Part shown: one piece after another, positions 52,461 to 60,763 of the stretch | Layout: every line of letters begins with the position of its first letter | Numbering within the stretch: position 1 is the first letter of the stretch | From: Varibaculum timonense_A | GTDB taxonomy: Bacteria; Actinomycetota; Actinomycetes; Actinomycetales; Actinomycetaceae | Assembly: GCF_027694345.1 (NCBI RefSeq) | Contig: NZ_JAQEVU010000001.1 | Span: forward strand, 186,001 to 250,000 | Direction: 5' to 3' | DNA length: 64,000 bases | Made by a program: the position numbers and the translations under genes | Notes under the pieces: generated by a model | Told to the model about the DNA's origin: nothing | What the model saw: only the letters and a program-made list of their open reading frames with translations | Databases searched by the model: none

Positions 52461-52500
52461 ATAGGGCTTGGACGAGAAAATCTCGTCCAAGCCCTATTAC
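52461..52500 (+). terminator. strong hairpin after the surface-protein gene
   Basis: ATAGGGCTTGGACGAGA (52461-52477) and TCTCGTCCAAGCCCTAT (52481-52497) form a perfect 17-bp stem with a 3-base loop; the T run after it is short (TTACTTTT). It may be bidirectional or also part of the repeat field that follows. Confidence 0.8.
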
Positions 52501-52520
52501 TTTTGGGCATTAGCCCATAA

Positions 52521-52620
52521 CGTACGCGCGGGAGCAGATTTCGCCTCCTGCCCTGAAAACTGGATGTAGATACTTCCGCGCGGGGGAGAGATTTTTCCTC
52601 CGGCTCAAGCCCGCGGAATT
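52521..52620. repeat. partial copies of the structured repeat
   Basis: GCGCGGGAGCAGATTTCGCC with CTCCTGCCC (about 52526-52553) repeats the left arm of copy C (52637-52662) with a few base changes. GCGCGGGGGAGAGATTTT (about 52579-52596) is identical to the left arm of copy B (52933-52950). These look like halves of the same element joined head to tail by recombination. Confidence 0.55.
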
Positions 52621-52630
52621 GTGTACGTGG

Positions 52631-52741
52631 TTAGGCGCGGGGGCGGATTTTGCCTCCTGCCCAAAAGCTCGTAAAAGACCTTGGTCTTTTACGAGCTTTA
52701 CGCCCGCCTAACCTGCTCGGCATAAATCCGCCCCCGCACCT
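52631..52741. repeat. structured palindromic repeat, copy C (inverted)
   Basis: Outer arms GCGGGGGCGGATTT (52637-52650) and AAATCCGCCCCCGC (52724-52737) pair perfectly. The inner stem AAAGCTCGTAAAAGACC (52664-52680) with GGTCTTTTACGAGCTTT (52683-52699) is also perfect. Read on the minus strand, the linkers are CCGAGCAGG and TTGGGCAGGAGG, close to CCGAGCGGG and TTGGGCGGGAGG of copies A and B. Both stems are unrelated in sequence to copies A and B. Confidence 0.7.
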
Positions 52742-52930
52742 GGTATGCGAATTTAGGATTTTTAGTCAGATTCCCCTCAAGTCGGCCGGCGTCATTCTTT
52801 ACTCCTGGGAGGAGCTTGACTTCGACTAGACAGACTCTGCATCTCTAGCTGTCGTTTTCGGACATTCAGTATTCAGATGATGAAATCTGTAAGTCTGCGG
52901 GCATTAAGGCTGCGAGAACGCTTACTGGAA

Positions 52931-53040
52931 GCGCGCGGGGGAGAGATTTTATCCGAGCGGGCGCGGTGGCATAAGAATTTGGAAAACGCCGCTACGTTTT
53001 CCAAATTCTTGGGCGGGAGGAAAAATCTCTCCTCCGCGCA
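52931..53040. repeat. structured palindromic repeat, copy B
   Basis: Inner stem AAGAATTTGGAAAACG (52973-52988) with CGTTTTCCAAATTCTT (52995-53010), 16 bp perfect. Outer arms GCGCGGGGGAGAGATTTT (52933-52950) with AAAATCTCTCCTCCGCGC (about 53022-53039). Linkers ATCCGAGCGGGCGCGGTGG and TTGGGCGGGAGG match copy A. No gene is called in 52404-53109; the 74-codon ORF across this palindrome is rejected. Confidence 0.72.
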
Positions 53041-53109
53041 TATGTTCCTTCCTGCGCATAAACTCGCCTTCGCGGGGGACTTTTACCTTTACCGCAAATA
53101 AGTCTGCTG

Positions 53110-53637
53110 CTAGTTGGCGATGGCTTTTAAGGCGTGCTGGTAGACTTGCTGGTCTTTGGAGCTAAAACAACAGATAGTTACCGATTTTAATGCAGAGGGA
53201 GAGGCGGCGAATTCTTTTATTTCACCCAGGGCTATTTGGGCAGCTTCGGCGATAGGGAAACGGTAAACGCCGGTGGAAATAGAGGGAAACGCAATCGAGT
53301 GACAATTATTTTCAGCTGCCAGGTGCAGACTATTTCGCCAAGAAGCAGCTAAAAGTGCAGTTTCACCGCTCCTCCCTCCCCGCCAGATGGGACCTGGGGT
53401 GTGAATAACGTGCTTGGCGGGCAGGTTATAGCCCGCGGTAATCTTGGCTTGGCCGGTGCGTGCCCCGCCCAAGGTGCGGCATTCTTGGAACAAATCAGAG
53501 CCCGCCGCGCGGTGAATAGCGCCATCAACGCCCCCTCCTCCTAAAAGAGAAGTATTAGCCGCATTCACGATAACGTCTACCTCTAGGGTAGTAATATCTC
53601 CTAAAATTACCTCTACCTGCAAGGATTCTAGTTGCAT
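53110..53637 (-). CDS. macro domain protein (ADP-ribose-binding/hydrolase)
   Basis: The protein has 175 residues and consists of a single macro domain. The conserved start LQVEVILGDITTLEVDVIVNAANTSLLGGGGVDGAIHRAAG holds the NAAN and GGGGVDGAI loops, and ISTGVYRFPIAEAA forms the phosphate-binding loop. Such MacroD-type proteins remove ADP-ribose from proteins or hydrolyse O-acetyl-ADP-ribose. Its start overlaps the end of msrA by 10 bases, so the two are translationally linked. No ADP-ribosyltransferase gene is seen nearby. Confidence 0.9.
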   Translation of the reverse strand: MQLESLQVEVILGDITTLEVDVIVNAANTSLLGGGGVDGAIHRAAGSDLFQECRTLGGARTGQAKITAGYNLPAKHVIHTPGPIWRGGRSGETALLAASWRNSLHLAAENNCHSIAFPSISTGVYRFPIAEAAQIALGEIKEFAASPSALKSVTICCFSSKDQQVYQHALKAIAN

Positions 53638-54149
53638 TTCATTAGCCCATTATCTCTAATGGAGCAGTAGCCTTGAGGATTTTTCTCAAGGTAGCGTTGA
53701 TGATAGTCCTCGGCGGGATAAAAGAGGGGAAGGTGCGAGGCAGAAGAAATCTCGGTAACCGGAGCCGCTCCGTAAAGATTTTGGATTTGCGGTGAAAGCT
53801 CCAACATAACTGCTTGCGCTGCCTTTTCCTGAGCAGCCGTAGTCGGGAAAATCTGAGAGCGGTATTGTGAACCAATATCTGCTCCCTGGCGATTTAGAGT
53901 AGTGGGATTGTGGTGGGAGAAAAATATTTCCAGTAGCTGACGGAAACTGACTTGCTGCGGGTCAAAATCTACTCGAACCGTTTCAGCATGACCGGTAGTA
54001 TCGGTGCAAACCTGTTGATAACTGGGATTGTCAGTATGTCCTCCCATATAGCCAACTTCGGTGCGGGTAACCCCCGGAATCTGGGCAAAAAGGCGCTCGG
54101 CTCCCCAAAAGCATCCCATAGCAAAATAAGTGGTTTCGATAGTTTCCAT
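53628..54149 (-). CDS. msrA: peptide methionine sulfoxide reductase A
   Basis: The protein has 173 residues. The catalytic GCFWGAERLF lies near residue 13, with the RTEVGYMGGHTDNPSYQQVCTDTTGHAE segment and FFSHHNPTTLNRQGADIGSQYRS typical of MsrA. The enzyme repairs oxidised methionine in proteins. ATG 54149 gives the standard length. It forms a two-gene unit with the macro-domain gene. Confidence 0.95.
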   Translation of the reverse strand: METIETTYFAMGCFWGAERLFAQIPGVTRTEVGYMGGHTDNPSYQQVCTDTTGHAETVRVDFDPQQVSFRQLLEIFFSHHNPTTLNRQGADIGSQYRSQIFPTTAAQEKAAQAVMLELSPQIQNLYGAAPVTEISSASHLPLFYPAEDYHQRYLEKNPQGYCSIRDNGLMKCN

Positions 54150-54227
54150 ACCGCCAATTATAGGGGGGCGCCGCCACCTCCGCTCACGGAAGCTACGTCC
54201 TCTAGGTGAAGAAGGGGACGGTGCTAA

Positions 54228-55058
54228 CTAGGGTAAGAAGTGTTCGGTTACCGCAATAAGCTGCGGGTATTTAGGGGTGCGACCGTCCCCGGAAGAGCGT
54301 CCTTGAGAATGTCGTTTCACCCACGGCCACAAGTGCTCCCTAGCCCAAACAAGATTCTCAGCTGCCCGGTAACGGTCTTTATTTGCTAGAGCCGGTTTTT
54401 GATAGTCAGAGTCCACTACGGGCTGCCCAAGCCCTTGCAGCGCTGCATTCATGACTATTTTGTGTCCCTGATTGGTTAAATGTAGATGATCTGGAGCCCA
54501 AAGAGAAGTATCCCTAAGCGAGCGCAATCCCCACAAATCCATTACGTAGCAGTTATAACGCCGAGCAATAGACCAAAGATTCGAGTTAAAAACGGCAATC
54601 GTCATCCGAGATAAACCCAGTAGAGGAGAATGCTTAGGGTCGTAGTTGGCACAAAGTAAAACCTCTACTCCTTGCGCACGGGCTTGCATCACCATTTTCT
54701 CTAGCAGAGCCGTAACCTGATCGGGGGCACATCCGGGTCTTATTAAATCATTTCCCCCGGCAATAATAGAGATTAAATCCGGTTTCATAGCTAAGGCAGC
54801 AGCGAATTGTTCCCGGTAAATCTGTTTTATTAAACGTCCTCGAATAGCTAAATTGGCATATTTGAGAGGTTGTTTACCGTCGCTAATCCGGCGCTGGGAC
54901 AGCTCGAAGGCTAGACGGTCTGCCCAACCAATATAGATAGGGTCATCGCTGCTTTCGTCTAGGGTATCGGTCATGCCCTCGGTGAAAGAATCACCGATAG
55001 CTACAAAACTATCCCAGGGGACAGGAGGTATCTGCGCTGTTTTATTTTCACTAGCCAC
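54228..55058 (-). CDS. SGNH/GDSL-type hydrolase
   Basis: The protein has 276 residues. The block I Ser is in FVAIGDSFTEGM near residue 22, block III in IIAGGNDLIRPG near 95, and the catalytic Asp/His pair in APDHLHLTNQGH near 195. All catalytic residues seem present. No signal peptide is visible, so it is probably a cytoplasmic esterase or lipase; the substrate is unknown. ATG 55058 is used. Confidence 0.88.
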   Translation of the reverse strand: MASENKTAQIPPVPWDSFVAIGDSFTEGMTDTLDESSDDPIYIGWADRLAFELSQRRISDGKQPLKYANLAIRGRLIKQIYREQFAAALAMKPDLISIIAGGNDLIRPGCAPDQVTALLEKMVMQARAQGVEVLLCANYDPKHSPLLGLSRMTIAVFNSNLWSIARRYNCYVMDLWGLRSLRDTSLWAPDHLHLTNQGHKIVMNAALQGLGQPVVDSDYQKPALANKDRYRAAENLVWAREHLWPWVKRHSQGRSSGDGRTPKYPQLIAVTEHFLP

Positions 55059-55133
55059 GGCTCTACCCTAAACAAAAGCCGAGATAAGGGCAAAGGTATT
55101 AACCCGGATTTAGGGGGATAGATAGGGGTGAAA

Positions 55134-55173
55134 TAAAAAATATCCCACTGCGAGCAGTGAGATATTTTTTGTA
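55134..55173 (-). terminator. terminator of rpsT (bidirectional shape)
   Basis: AAAAAATATCCCACTGC (from 55136) pairs with GCAGTGAGATATTTTTT around GA. A and T runs flank both sides, so it can end the minus-strand rpsT transcript and might also act on the plus strand. Confidence 0.82.
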
Positions 55174-55216
55174 ATACGCAGCTGTCAGAATGACTGACCA
55201 CCGGATACGCTAGAAA

Positions 55217-55483
55217 CTATTTTTCTAGGGTATTAACCAGTTTCGCCAGTTTTGACTTGCGGTTAGCCGCCTGGTTGCGGTGAATAATCTTCTTTTGCGC
55301 GGCGCGATCCAGCTTTCGGCTGGCAAGCTGCAATTCCGATTGTGCTAGCTGAGCATCCCCAGCAGCCACCGCTTCGCGGGTACGCCGTACCAGCGTCTTT
55401 AGCTCGGATTTTACCGAGCGGTTACGCAAACGGCGCTTTTCGTTCGTACGAATACGTTTTTTCTGAGACTTAATATTTGCCAA
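55217..55483 (-). CDS. rpsT: 30S ribosomal protein S20
   Basis: The protein has 88 residues, normal for S20: MANIKSQKKRIRTNEKRRLRNRSVKSELKTLVRR and the C-terminal AAQKKIIHRNQAANRKSKLAKLVN. It binds 16S rRNA early in assembly. The start is TTG at 55483, as no ATG gives the conserved N-terminus; rare start codons of S20 genes are known and can serve autoregulation. A clear terminator lies about 45 bases after the stop. The 337 bases upstream (55484-55820) hold no gene; only GC-rich partial stems are seen. Confidence 0.95.
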   Translation of the reverse strand: MANIKSQKKRIRTNEKRRLRNRSVKSELKTLVRRTREAVAAGDAQLAQSELQLASRKLDRAAQKKIIHRNQAANRKSKLAKLVNTLEK

Positions 55484-55820
55484 TGTTTCACTGCCTATGA
55501 GTTATCCAATATTCGGTCCAGAGGGCTGAGCCGGAATCGGACTGGCGTGTGGGGCACGCTGGCAAGAAACCGGCAAGACTGAAGCCGACCGGGGCTAAAG
55601 TCCGGCTACTACTTTAACAGTTACTTTAGTCGGAAACGAAAAAGAATCCCGGTAGGTAAGCAAGCTCACTTCCTAGGAGGAATTGCAGGGGAATAATCCT
55701 AGTAAGTGGGAATCATAGTTGAAAGGGAAAGGTGAAAGGTAGCCGATTTAGCTAGCCCCAAAGAGCAGCTCGCAGCGCAAAATATCCGCAAAAAGTGGAA
55801 CAGTCAGCAATAAAAAAGAT

Positions 55821-56249
55821 TTATCTGCGCCCCTGGTTGGGGTTACGTCCGCGTAACTGATCGAGCTGACGACGCTCTTTTTTCGTGGGTCTGCCGCTTC
55901 CGACCTCGCGGCGAGGCAAAGTCGGTAAAGACAGTTTCGGTAGCCTTTCGGGAGTTAAATCCTCGTAAGCTAAGCGTGCCTGCGGGTAACTAACGCGCCG
56001 AGACAATAACTGTTTAACTGTCAAAATATGGTCAAAACCGCCGATACGTACCACCACATTATCGCCGATACGTACCGGTGAGGAGGCTTTCGCGCTCTTG
56101 CCATTAACTTTTACGTGTCCAGCTTTACAGGCTTTAGCTGCTGCAGAGCGGGTCTTATATTTGCGAACAGCCCACACCCAAATGTCGGCGCGAACAAAGC
56201 TGACCTTATCGAGGTTAAGGGCTGCGTCCTCTTTATCTGATGCGCTCAA
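55821..56249 (-). CDS. S4-domain RNA-binding protein (Hsp15-like)
   Basis: The protein has 142 residues with an S4 fold at about 17-75 (VRADIWVWAVRKYKTRSAAAKACKAGHVKVNGKSAKAS) and a basic C-terminal tail (about 110-142, ending RGRNPNQGRR). The family includes Hsp15/YrfH- and RqcH-related stress proteins that bind the 50S subunit with stuck nascent chains. The role is inferred from the fold alone. It is divergent from the luciferase-like gene. Confidence 0.88.
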   Translation of the reverse strand: MSASDKEDAALNLDKVSFVRADIWVWAVRKYKTRSAAAKACKAGHVKVNGKSAKASSPVRIGDNVVVRIGGFDHILTVKQLLSRRVSYPQARLAYEDLTPERLPKLSLPTLPRREVGSGRPTKKERRQLDQLRGRNPNQGRR

Positions 56250-56415
56250 TATAGTGCCTTTATCGCTGTTTTAATCCCGGCAAGAGTCCCGGTTTTTACC
56301 AAAAACTCTATTTTTCATTCTACTGCCTAGTTTCTAACCCCCACGCGCGCCACAATTAGCGTAATCTTGGTACTAGAGGATTTTCCCCGCAAGGGGCGTT
56401 GAGGAAAGGAATAAA

Positions 56416-57978
56416 TTGGTATCTAACCCAGTTCCCGCTGCCAAGTTACCAAATGGGCGGGTTCCTTTAAATATATTGGAGTTGGCGCCGCTTTCTACCG
56501 GGATGACCCGGAAAGAAGCCCTGGACACTTCGCTAAATCTGGCGAAGAACGCTGACCGTTTAGGGTACAACCGCCTATGGGTGGCAGAACATCACGGTTC
56601 GCAAGTGTTCATGTGTTCTGCCTCTTCGGTGATAATCACTCGCGCCCTCGAAAACACTACCAGGCTGCGGGTAGGTGCGGGCGGGGTGATGCTACCTAAC
56701 TGGTCCCCCTTGACAGTGGCAGAAACCTATGGAACGCTCCACACTATTTACGATGGTCGTGTGGATTTGGGGTTAGGGCGAGCTCCGGGAACTGACCCTG
56801 CCACTGCTAGGGCGCTACATCGCGGATCGAGTGAGCCTGCCTATTTCGAGGAAGATTTAGAGGAATTAGCGTCCTATCTTTCAGATCAAAAATCGGTTGT
56901 CCATTCCGGAATGGTGTCTGGGGCAGAAGCCTCTATTTTGGGGATTGAAGTTATTAGTGTCGATCGTCCTTTCACTCGGGTGCGTGCCATACCAGGCGAG
57001 GGGACAGCGATTCCCATGTGGATGCTTTCTTCCTCGGCAGCTGGCGCGAAAGTAGCGGCTGATTTGGGGATGCCCTATTCTTTTGGGGGTCATTTCGCCC
57101 CCCATAACGTTGATGAAGCCATAGAGATTTACCGGCGCGAGTTTAACGCTAACGCCCCTACTGCCATGGTGGACGAACCGGTGGTAATGATGGGGGTGAA
57201 CGTTATGTGTAACGAGGACGAGGCGGAAGCTAAATACCAGTTCACCACTACTCAACAGGTGCAAGGTAACGTACTTTCAGGTCGCCCCGGGACTTTAACG
57301 CCCCCTACTGACGATTTAGATGCTACCTTAGGCGAGAAGCTAGCTGACCGGGTGCGGGCTTTGCAATCTATCCATGCGGTAGGTACCCCCGAGCAAGTAG
57401 CGGAAAAACTCGATTGGGTGTCACGTAAATACATGGTAGATGAGATTATTACGGTAACTCATGCCTATGATCCTCAGGTTCGTATTCACTCTTTGGAACT
57501 GGTTGCCAAAGAATGGGGACTGCCGATTTTACCCGAATCTACCGAGGAAGAAACCGCAGCTGATTCTACTTCTCAGGCAAAAGAGGTGGAAGTAATAAAG
57601 ATTAAAGAATCCGAGGTTGAACGCGATAACGGAAAGCCCAAATCGCCCGCGCCTCGCAACCGTTCCGCCGTCTATGGTCCAATCCATCGTAGCGAACGGA
57701 AGAAACCGGCTCTCAAAGATAAATCAGCTGCCTCTACCGCCGATAATGCTGAGCAGACCAGCGAGCAGAAAACTCCGGCAAAGAAAACCGCTACCCGCAA
57801 GAAAACAGCGGTCAGGAAACCGACCGCTACTAAGAAAACTACCGCGAAAACAGCGACTAAAACCGAGATAGCTGCCAAGGTAGCTCAAAGCGATAGCTCA
57901 GATGTCAGCCCAGAAGAAACCCCCGCAAAATCTGCTACCCGTACCCGTACTCGGCGTAAACCACGTCCTCGCAGTTAG
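56416..57978 (+). CDS. luciferase-like flavin-dependent oxidoreductase with basic tail
   Basis: The protein has 520 residues. The first 360 form a bacterial luciferase-like (LLM) barrel of the MsnO8/YceB type: PLNILELAPLSTGMTRKEAL, RLWVAEHHGSQVFMCSASSV, RVGAGGVMLPNWSPLTVAE and GRVDLGLGRAPGTDP. The remaining 150 residues are an extra tail that turns into Lys/Ala/Thr repeats (KKTATRKKTAVRKPTATKK), like histone H1 or the tails of some actinobacterial nucleoid proteins, ending RTRTRRKPRPRS. TTG 56416 follows GGAAAGGA. The substrate is unknown. It is followed by lepA after 67 bases. Confidence 0.83.
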   Translation: MVSNPVPAAKLPNGRVPLNILELAPLSTGMTRKEALDTSLNLAKNADRLGYNRLWVAEHHGSQVFMCSASSVIITRALENTTRLRVGAGGVMLPNWSPLTVAETYGTLHTIYDGRVDLGLGRAPGTDPATARALHRGSSEPAYFEEDLEELASYLSDQKSVVHSGMVSGAEASILGIEVISVDRPFTRVRAIPGEGTAIPMWMLSSSAAGAKVAADLGMPYSFGGHFAPHNVDEAIEIYRREFNANAPTAMVDEPVVMMGVNVMCNEDEAEAKYQFTTTQQVQGNVLSGRPGTLTPPTDDLDATLGEKLADRVRALQSIHAVGTPEQVAEKLDWVSRKYMVDEIITVTHAYDPQVRIHSLELVAKEWGLPILPESTEEETAADSTSQAKEVEVIKIKESEVERDNGKPKSPAPRNRSAVYGPIHRSERKKPALKDKSAASTADNAEQTSEQKTPAKKTATRKKTAVRKPTATKKTTAKTATKTEIAAKVAQSDSSDVSPEETPAKSATRTRTRRKPRPRS

Positions 57979-58045
57979 GCTTGAGCGTCCTGTGGCTATA
58001 CGATAGCGCAGAGAGATAACCCAGAATAACAGGAAGAATATACGA

Positions 58046-59893
58046 TTGGCTACAAGCGACCGCGATTTAGGGATTGCCCCCGCTAACACCGATACTCAGC
58101 GGATTCGTAATTTCTGCATTATTGCCCATATTGACCACGGAAAATCTACTCTCGCTGATCGTATGTTGCAGGAGACCGGGGTAGTTTCCGAGCGAGAAAT
58201 GCGCGAACAATATCTAGACCGGATGGATATTGAACGCGAACGGGGAATCACCATTAAATCCCAGGCAGTGCGGATGCCCTGGCAAGTGTCCGATACCAAC
58301 TATGTACTTAACATGATTGATACCCCCGGTCACGTGGATTTTTCCTATGAGGTGTCGCGTTCTCTGGCTGCTTGTGAGGGGGCGATTTTACTAATCGACT
58401 CTTCTCAAGGAATTGAGGCTCAAACTCTTGCCAACCTTTATATGGCGATGGAACATGATTTAACTATCATTCCCGTGCTAAATAAAATTGATCTTCCAGC
58501 TGCTCAACCTGACCGCTGTGCGGAAGAAATTGCTGGTCTTTTAGGGGGTGCCCCTCAGGATTGCCTGCGGGTTTCGGCAAAAACCGGCGAGGGAGTACGC
58601 GAACTACTAGACCGGATAGTAGCGGAGATTCCCCCGCCGCACTCGACGGGGCAGCAGGCACGTGCCCTGATTTTTGATTCCGTATATGACACCTACCGAG
58701 GGGTAGTTACCTATGTGCGCATGATGGATGGGCATCTAAATAAAGGGCAGCGGGTCAAAATGATGTCTACTAGCTCTGAACATGAGCTTTTAGAGATTGG
58801 GGTCATCTCTCCAGAGCCAACCCCAGCGAGTGGGCTAGGTCCGGGCGAAGTAGGCTATTTGATTACCGGTGCCAAAGACGTGCGACTATCTAAAGTCGGG
58901 GATACGGTAACTAGCGCGAAAGATGCTGCTACCGAGAGCCTGCCCGGCTATAAAGAAGCAAAACCCATGGTTTATTCCGGGATTTACCCGGTAGATGGGG
59001 ATGATTTTCCAGATTTACGTGAAGCTCTTGACCGTTTGCAGCTAAATGATGCCGCGATTACTTTCGAGCCTGAAACCTCTGTCGCCTTAGGATTTGGTTT
59101 CCGTTGCGGGTTCTTGGGGCTGCTGCATTTAGAAATCGTAAAGGAACGTTTAGAAAGAGAAGCGGGACTGTCGATTATTGCCACTGCGCCCTCGGTAATC
59201 TATCGGGTTACCCAAGAGGACGGGACAGAACTAGAGGTTACTAACCCTTCCGAATACCCAGATGGCAAGATTTTTGATGTCCAGGAACCAGTGGTTGAAG
59301 CCACGGTGCTTACCCCGAATGATTATGTGGGGCGAATAATGGAGCTTTGCCAAGGTAGACGCGGGATTCTAGGCAAAATGGAGTATTTGTCTTCCGATAG
59401 AGTAGAGATGCATTACCGTTTGCCCCTAGCGGAAATCGTTTTTGACTTCTTTGACCAGCTTAAATCCCGGACGCGGGGCTTTGCTTCTTTGGATTATCAC
59501 GAATCGGGTACGCAGTCAGCTGATTTGGTGAAAGTAGATATTTTGCTAAATGGCGAAGGCGTGGATGCGTTTAGCGCTATCGTGCATCGCGATAGCGCCT
59601 ACGCATACGGAGACAAGATGACGCGCCGTTTGAAAGAACTGATTCCCCGCCAGCAGTTCGAGATTCCGGTGCAGGCAGCAATTGGATCGCGCATTATTGC
59701 TAGGCAAACGATTAGGGCACTGCGAAAAGATATGTTGGCGAAATGTTACGGCGGGGATATTTCTCGCAAACGCAAACTTTTAGAAAAACAAAAGGCGGGG
59801 AAGAAACGAATGAAAGCAGTAGGCTCGGTGGAAATCCCGAATTCTGCTTTTATTGAGGCAATAACCCAGGATAGTCCCAAGGGAAAGGGGTAA
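58046..59893 (+). CDS. lepA: elongation factor 4
   Basis: The protein has 615 residues. G1 is AHIDHGKSTLADR, G2 the RGITIKSQ region, G3 DTPGHVDF and G4 NKIDLP. The EF4-specific C-terminal domain ends with KRKLLEKQKAGKKRMKAVGSVEIPNSAFIEAI. LepA is a ribosomal GTPase that back-translocates or assists 30S maturation. TTG 58046 is the start. trmB follows 3 bases after the stop. Confidence 0.97.
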   Translation: MATSDRDLGIAPANTDTQRIRNFCIIAHIDHGKSTLADRMLQETGVVSEREMREQYLDRMDIERERGITIKSQAVRMPWQVSDTNYVLNMIDTPGHVDFSYEVSRSLAACEGAILLIDSSQGIEAQTLANLYMAMEHDLTIIPVLNKIDLPAAQPDRCAEEIAGLLGGAPQDCLRVSAKTGEGVRELLDRIVAEIPPPHSTGQQARALIFDSVYDTYRGVVTYVRMMDGHLNKGQRVKMMSTSSEHELLEIGVISPEPTPASGLGPGEVGYLITGAKDVRLSKVGDTVTSAKDAATESLPGYKEAKPMVYSGIYPVDGDDFPDLREALDRLQLNDAAITFEPETSVALGFGFRCGFLGLLHLEIVKERLEREAGLSIIATAPSVIYRVTQEDGTELEVTNPSEYPDGKIFDVQEPVVEATVLTPNDYVGRIMELCQGRRGILGKMEYLSSDRVEMHYRLPLAEIVFDFFDQLKSRTRGFASLDYHESGTQSADLVKVDILLNGEGVDAFSAIVHRDSAYAYGDKMTRRLKELIPRQQFEIPVQAAIGSRIIARQTIRALRKDMLAKCYGGDISRKRKLLEKQKAGKKRMKAVGSVEIPNSAFIEAITQDSPKGKG

Positions 59894-59896
59894 ATC

Positions 59897-60763
59897 ATGA
59901 GTGAGCAAATGATGGCTAATGAGGACGCAGTAGACGGGATTGAAGTGGAAGAGGACGTTTTGGCTGTTGATGAAAGTAGCGACAGTGCTGAAGGCTTTGA
60001 CCTTTCGTCACCAGAAGGACGGTATATGGCCAGGTCTAAATCTTTTGTGTCCAGGGCACGCCAGCTTAGCGATTCCCTGCAACACACTTGGGATGCTCAT
60101 GCAAAAGAATTTGTAGTCGAAGTCCCGATGGGAGCCGGTTATACAGCGGTTGCTGAGGACGCGAAACCCCTTTCGTTTAAACGGTTATTTAACCGCGACA
60201 GTGTGGTGCGTTTAGAGATTGGTACCGGCAATGGGGAACAGATTGTGTCTGCAGCGGTATCGCATCCGGATCGTGACTATATCGGGTTCGAAGTTTATCG
60301 TCCGGGGGTAGCACAAACCGTCTCGAAAGCGGTCAAAGCCCGGGTGGGTAACTTGCGGATTATCGAGGCTGATGCGGCGCAAGCGTTGCCGATTTTGTTC
60401 CCGGAAGCGTGCCTGGACGAGGTTTGGACTTTCTTCCCAGATCCGTGGCGTAAAACTAAACATCATAAACGACGCCTAGTGCAGGCGGGCTTTGCCCAGG
60501 CGGTGGCTAGGGTATTGCGTCCTGGGGGAGTATGGCGGCTAGCCACCGACTGGTCGGATTATGCTTTCCAGATGCGGGACGTGATAGAGAATTCCCCCTA
60601 CTTCGAGAATCCCTATGCCGGGGTTAATCCTCATGAGGACGACCCCGACCCGGGGCGCGGCGGGTTTGCTACCCGCTGGGAGGGGCGAGTAATGACCAAA
60701 TTTGAGCGTCGCGCCCTAGATGCGGGACGGGAAGTGTTCGATTTGGTGGCACAGCGGCTCTAG
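59897..60763 (+). CDS. trmB: tRNA (guanine-N7)-methyltransferase
   Basis: The protein has 288 residues. An N-terminal acidic extension of about 45 residues precedes the core with LEIGTGNGEQI (SAM loop), DYIGFEVYRPGVAQTVSKA, FFPDPWRKTKHHKRRLVQ and LATDWSDYAFQM. The enzyme makes m7G46 in tRNA. The stop shares its last base with the GTG start of hemW. The acidic start is unusual in TrmB and resembles low-complexity additions seen in other genes here. Confidence 0.94.
   Translation: MSEQMMANEDAVDGIEVEEDVLAVDESSDSAEGFDLSSPEGRYMARSKSFVSRARQLSDSLQHTWDAHAKEFVVEVPMGAGYTAVAEDAKPLSFKRLFNRDSVVRLEIGTGNGEQIVSAAVSHPDRDYIGFEVYRPGVAQTVSKAVKARVGNLRIIEADAAQALPILFPEACLDEVWTFFPDPWRKTKHHKRRLVQAGFAQAVARVLRPGGVWRLATDWSDYAFQMRDVIENSPYFENPYAGVNPHEDDPDPGRGGFATRWEGRVMTKFERRALDAGREVFDLVAQRL

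Noticed and set aside
52877..53101. 74-codon plus ORF
   Set aside because: It is built from palindromic copy B; the sequence is explained by the stems.
55484..55820. Possible small RNA or structured leader upstream of rpsT
   Set aside because: Only short GC-rich partial complements are seen; no stable fold or promoter could be supported by eye.
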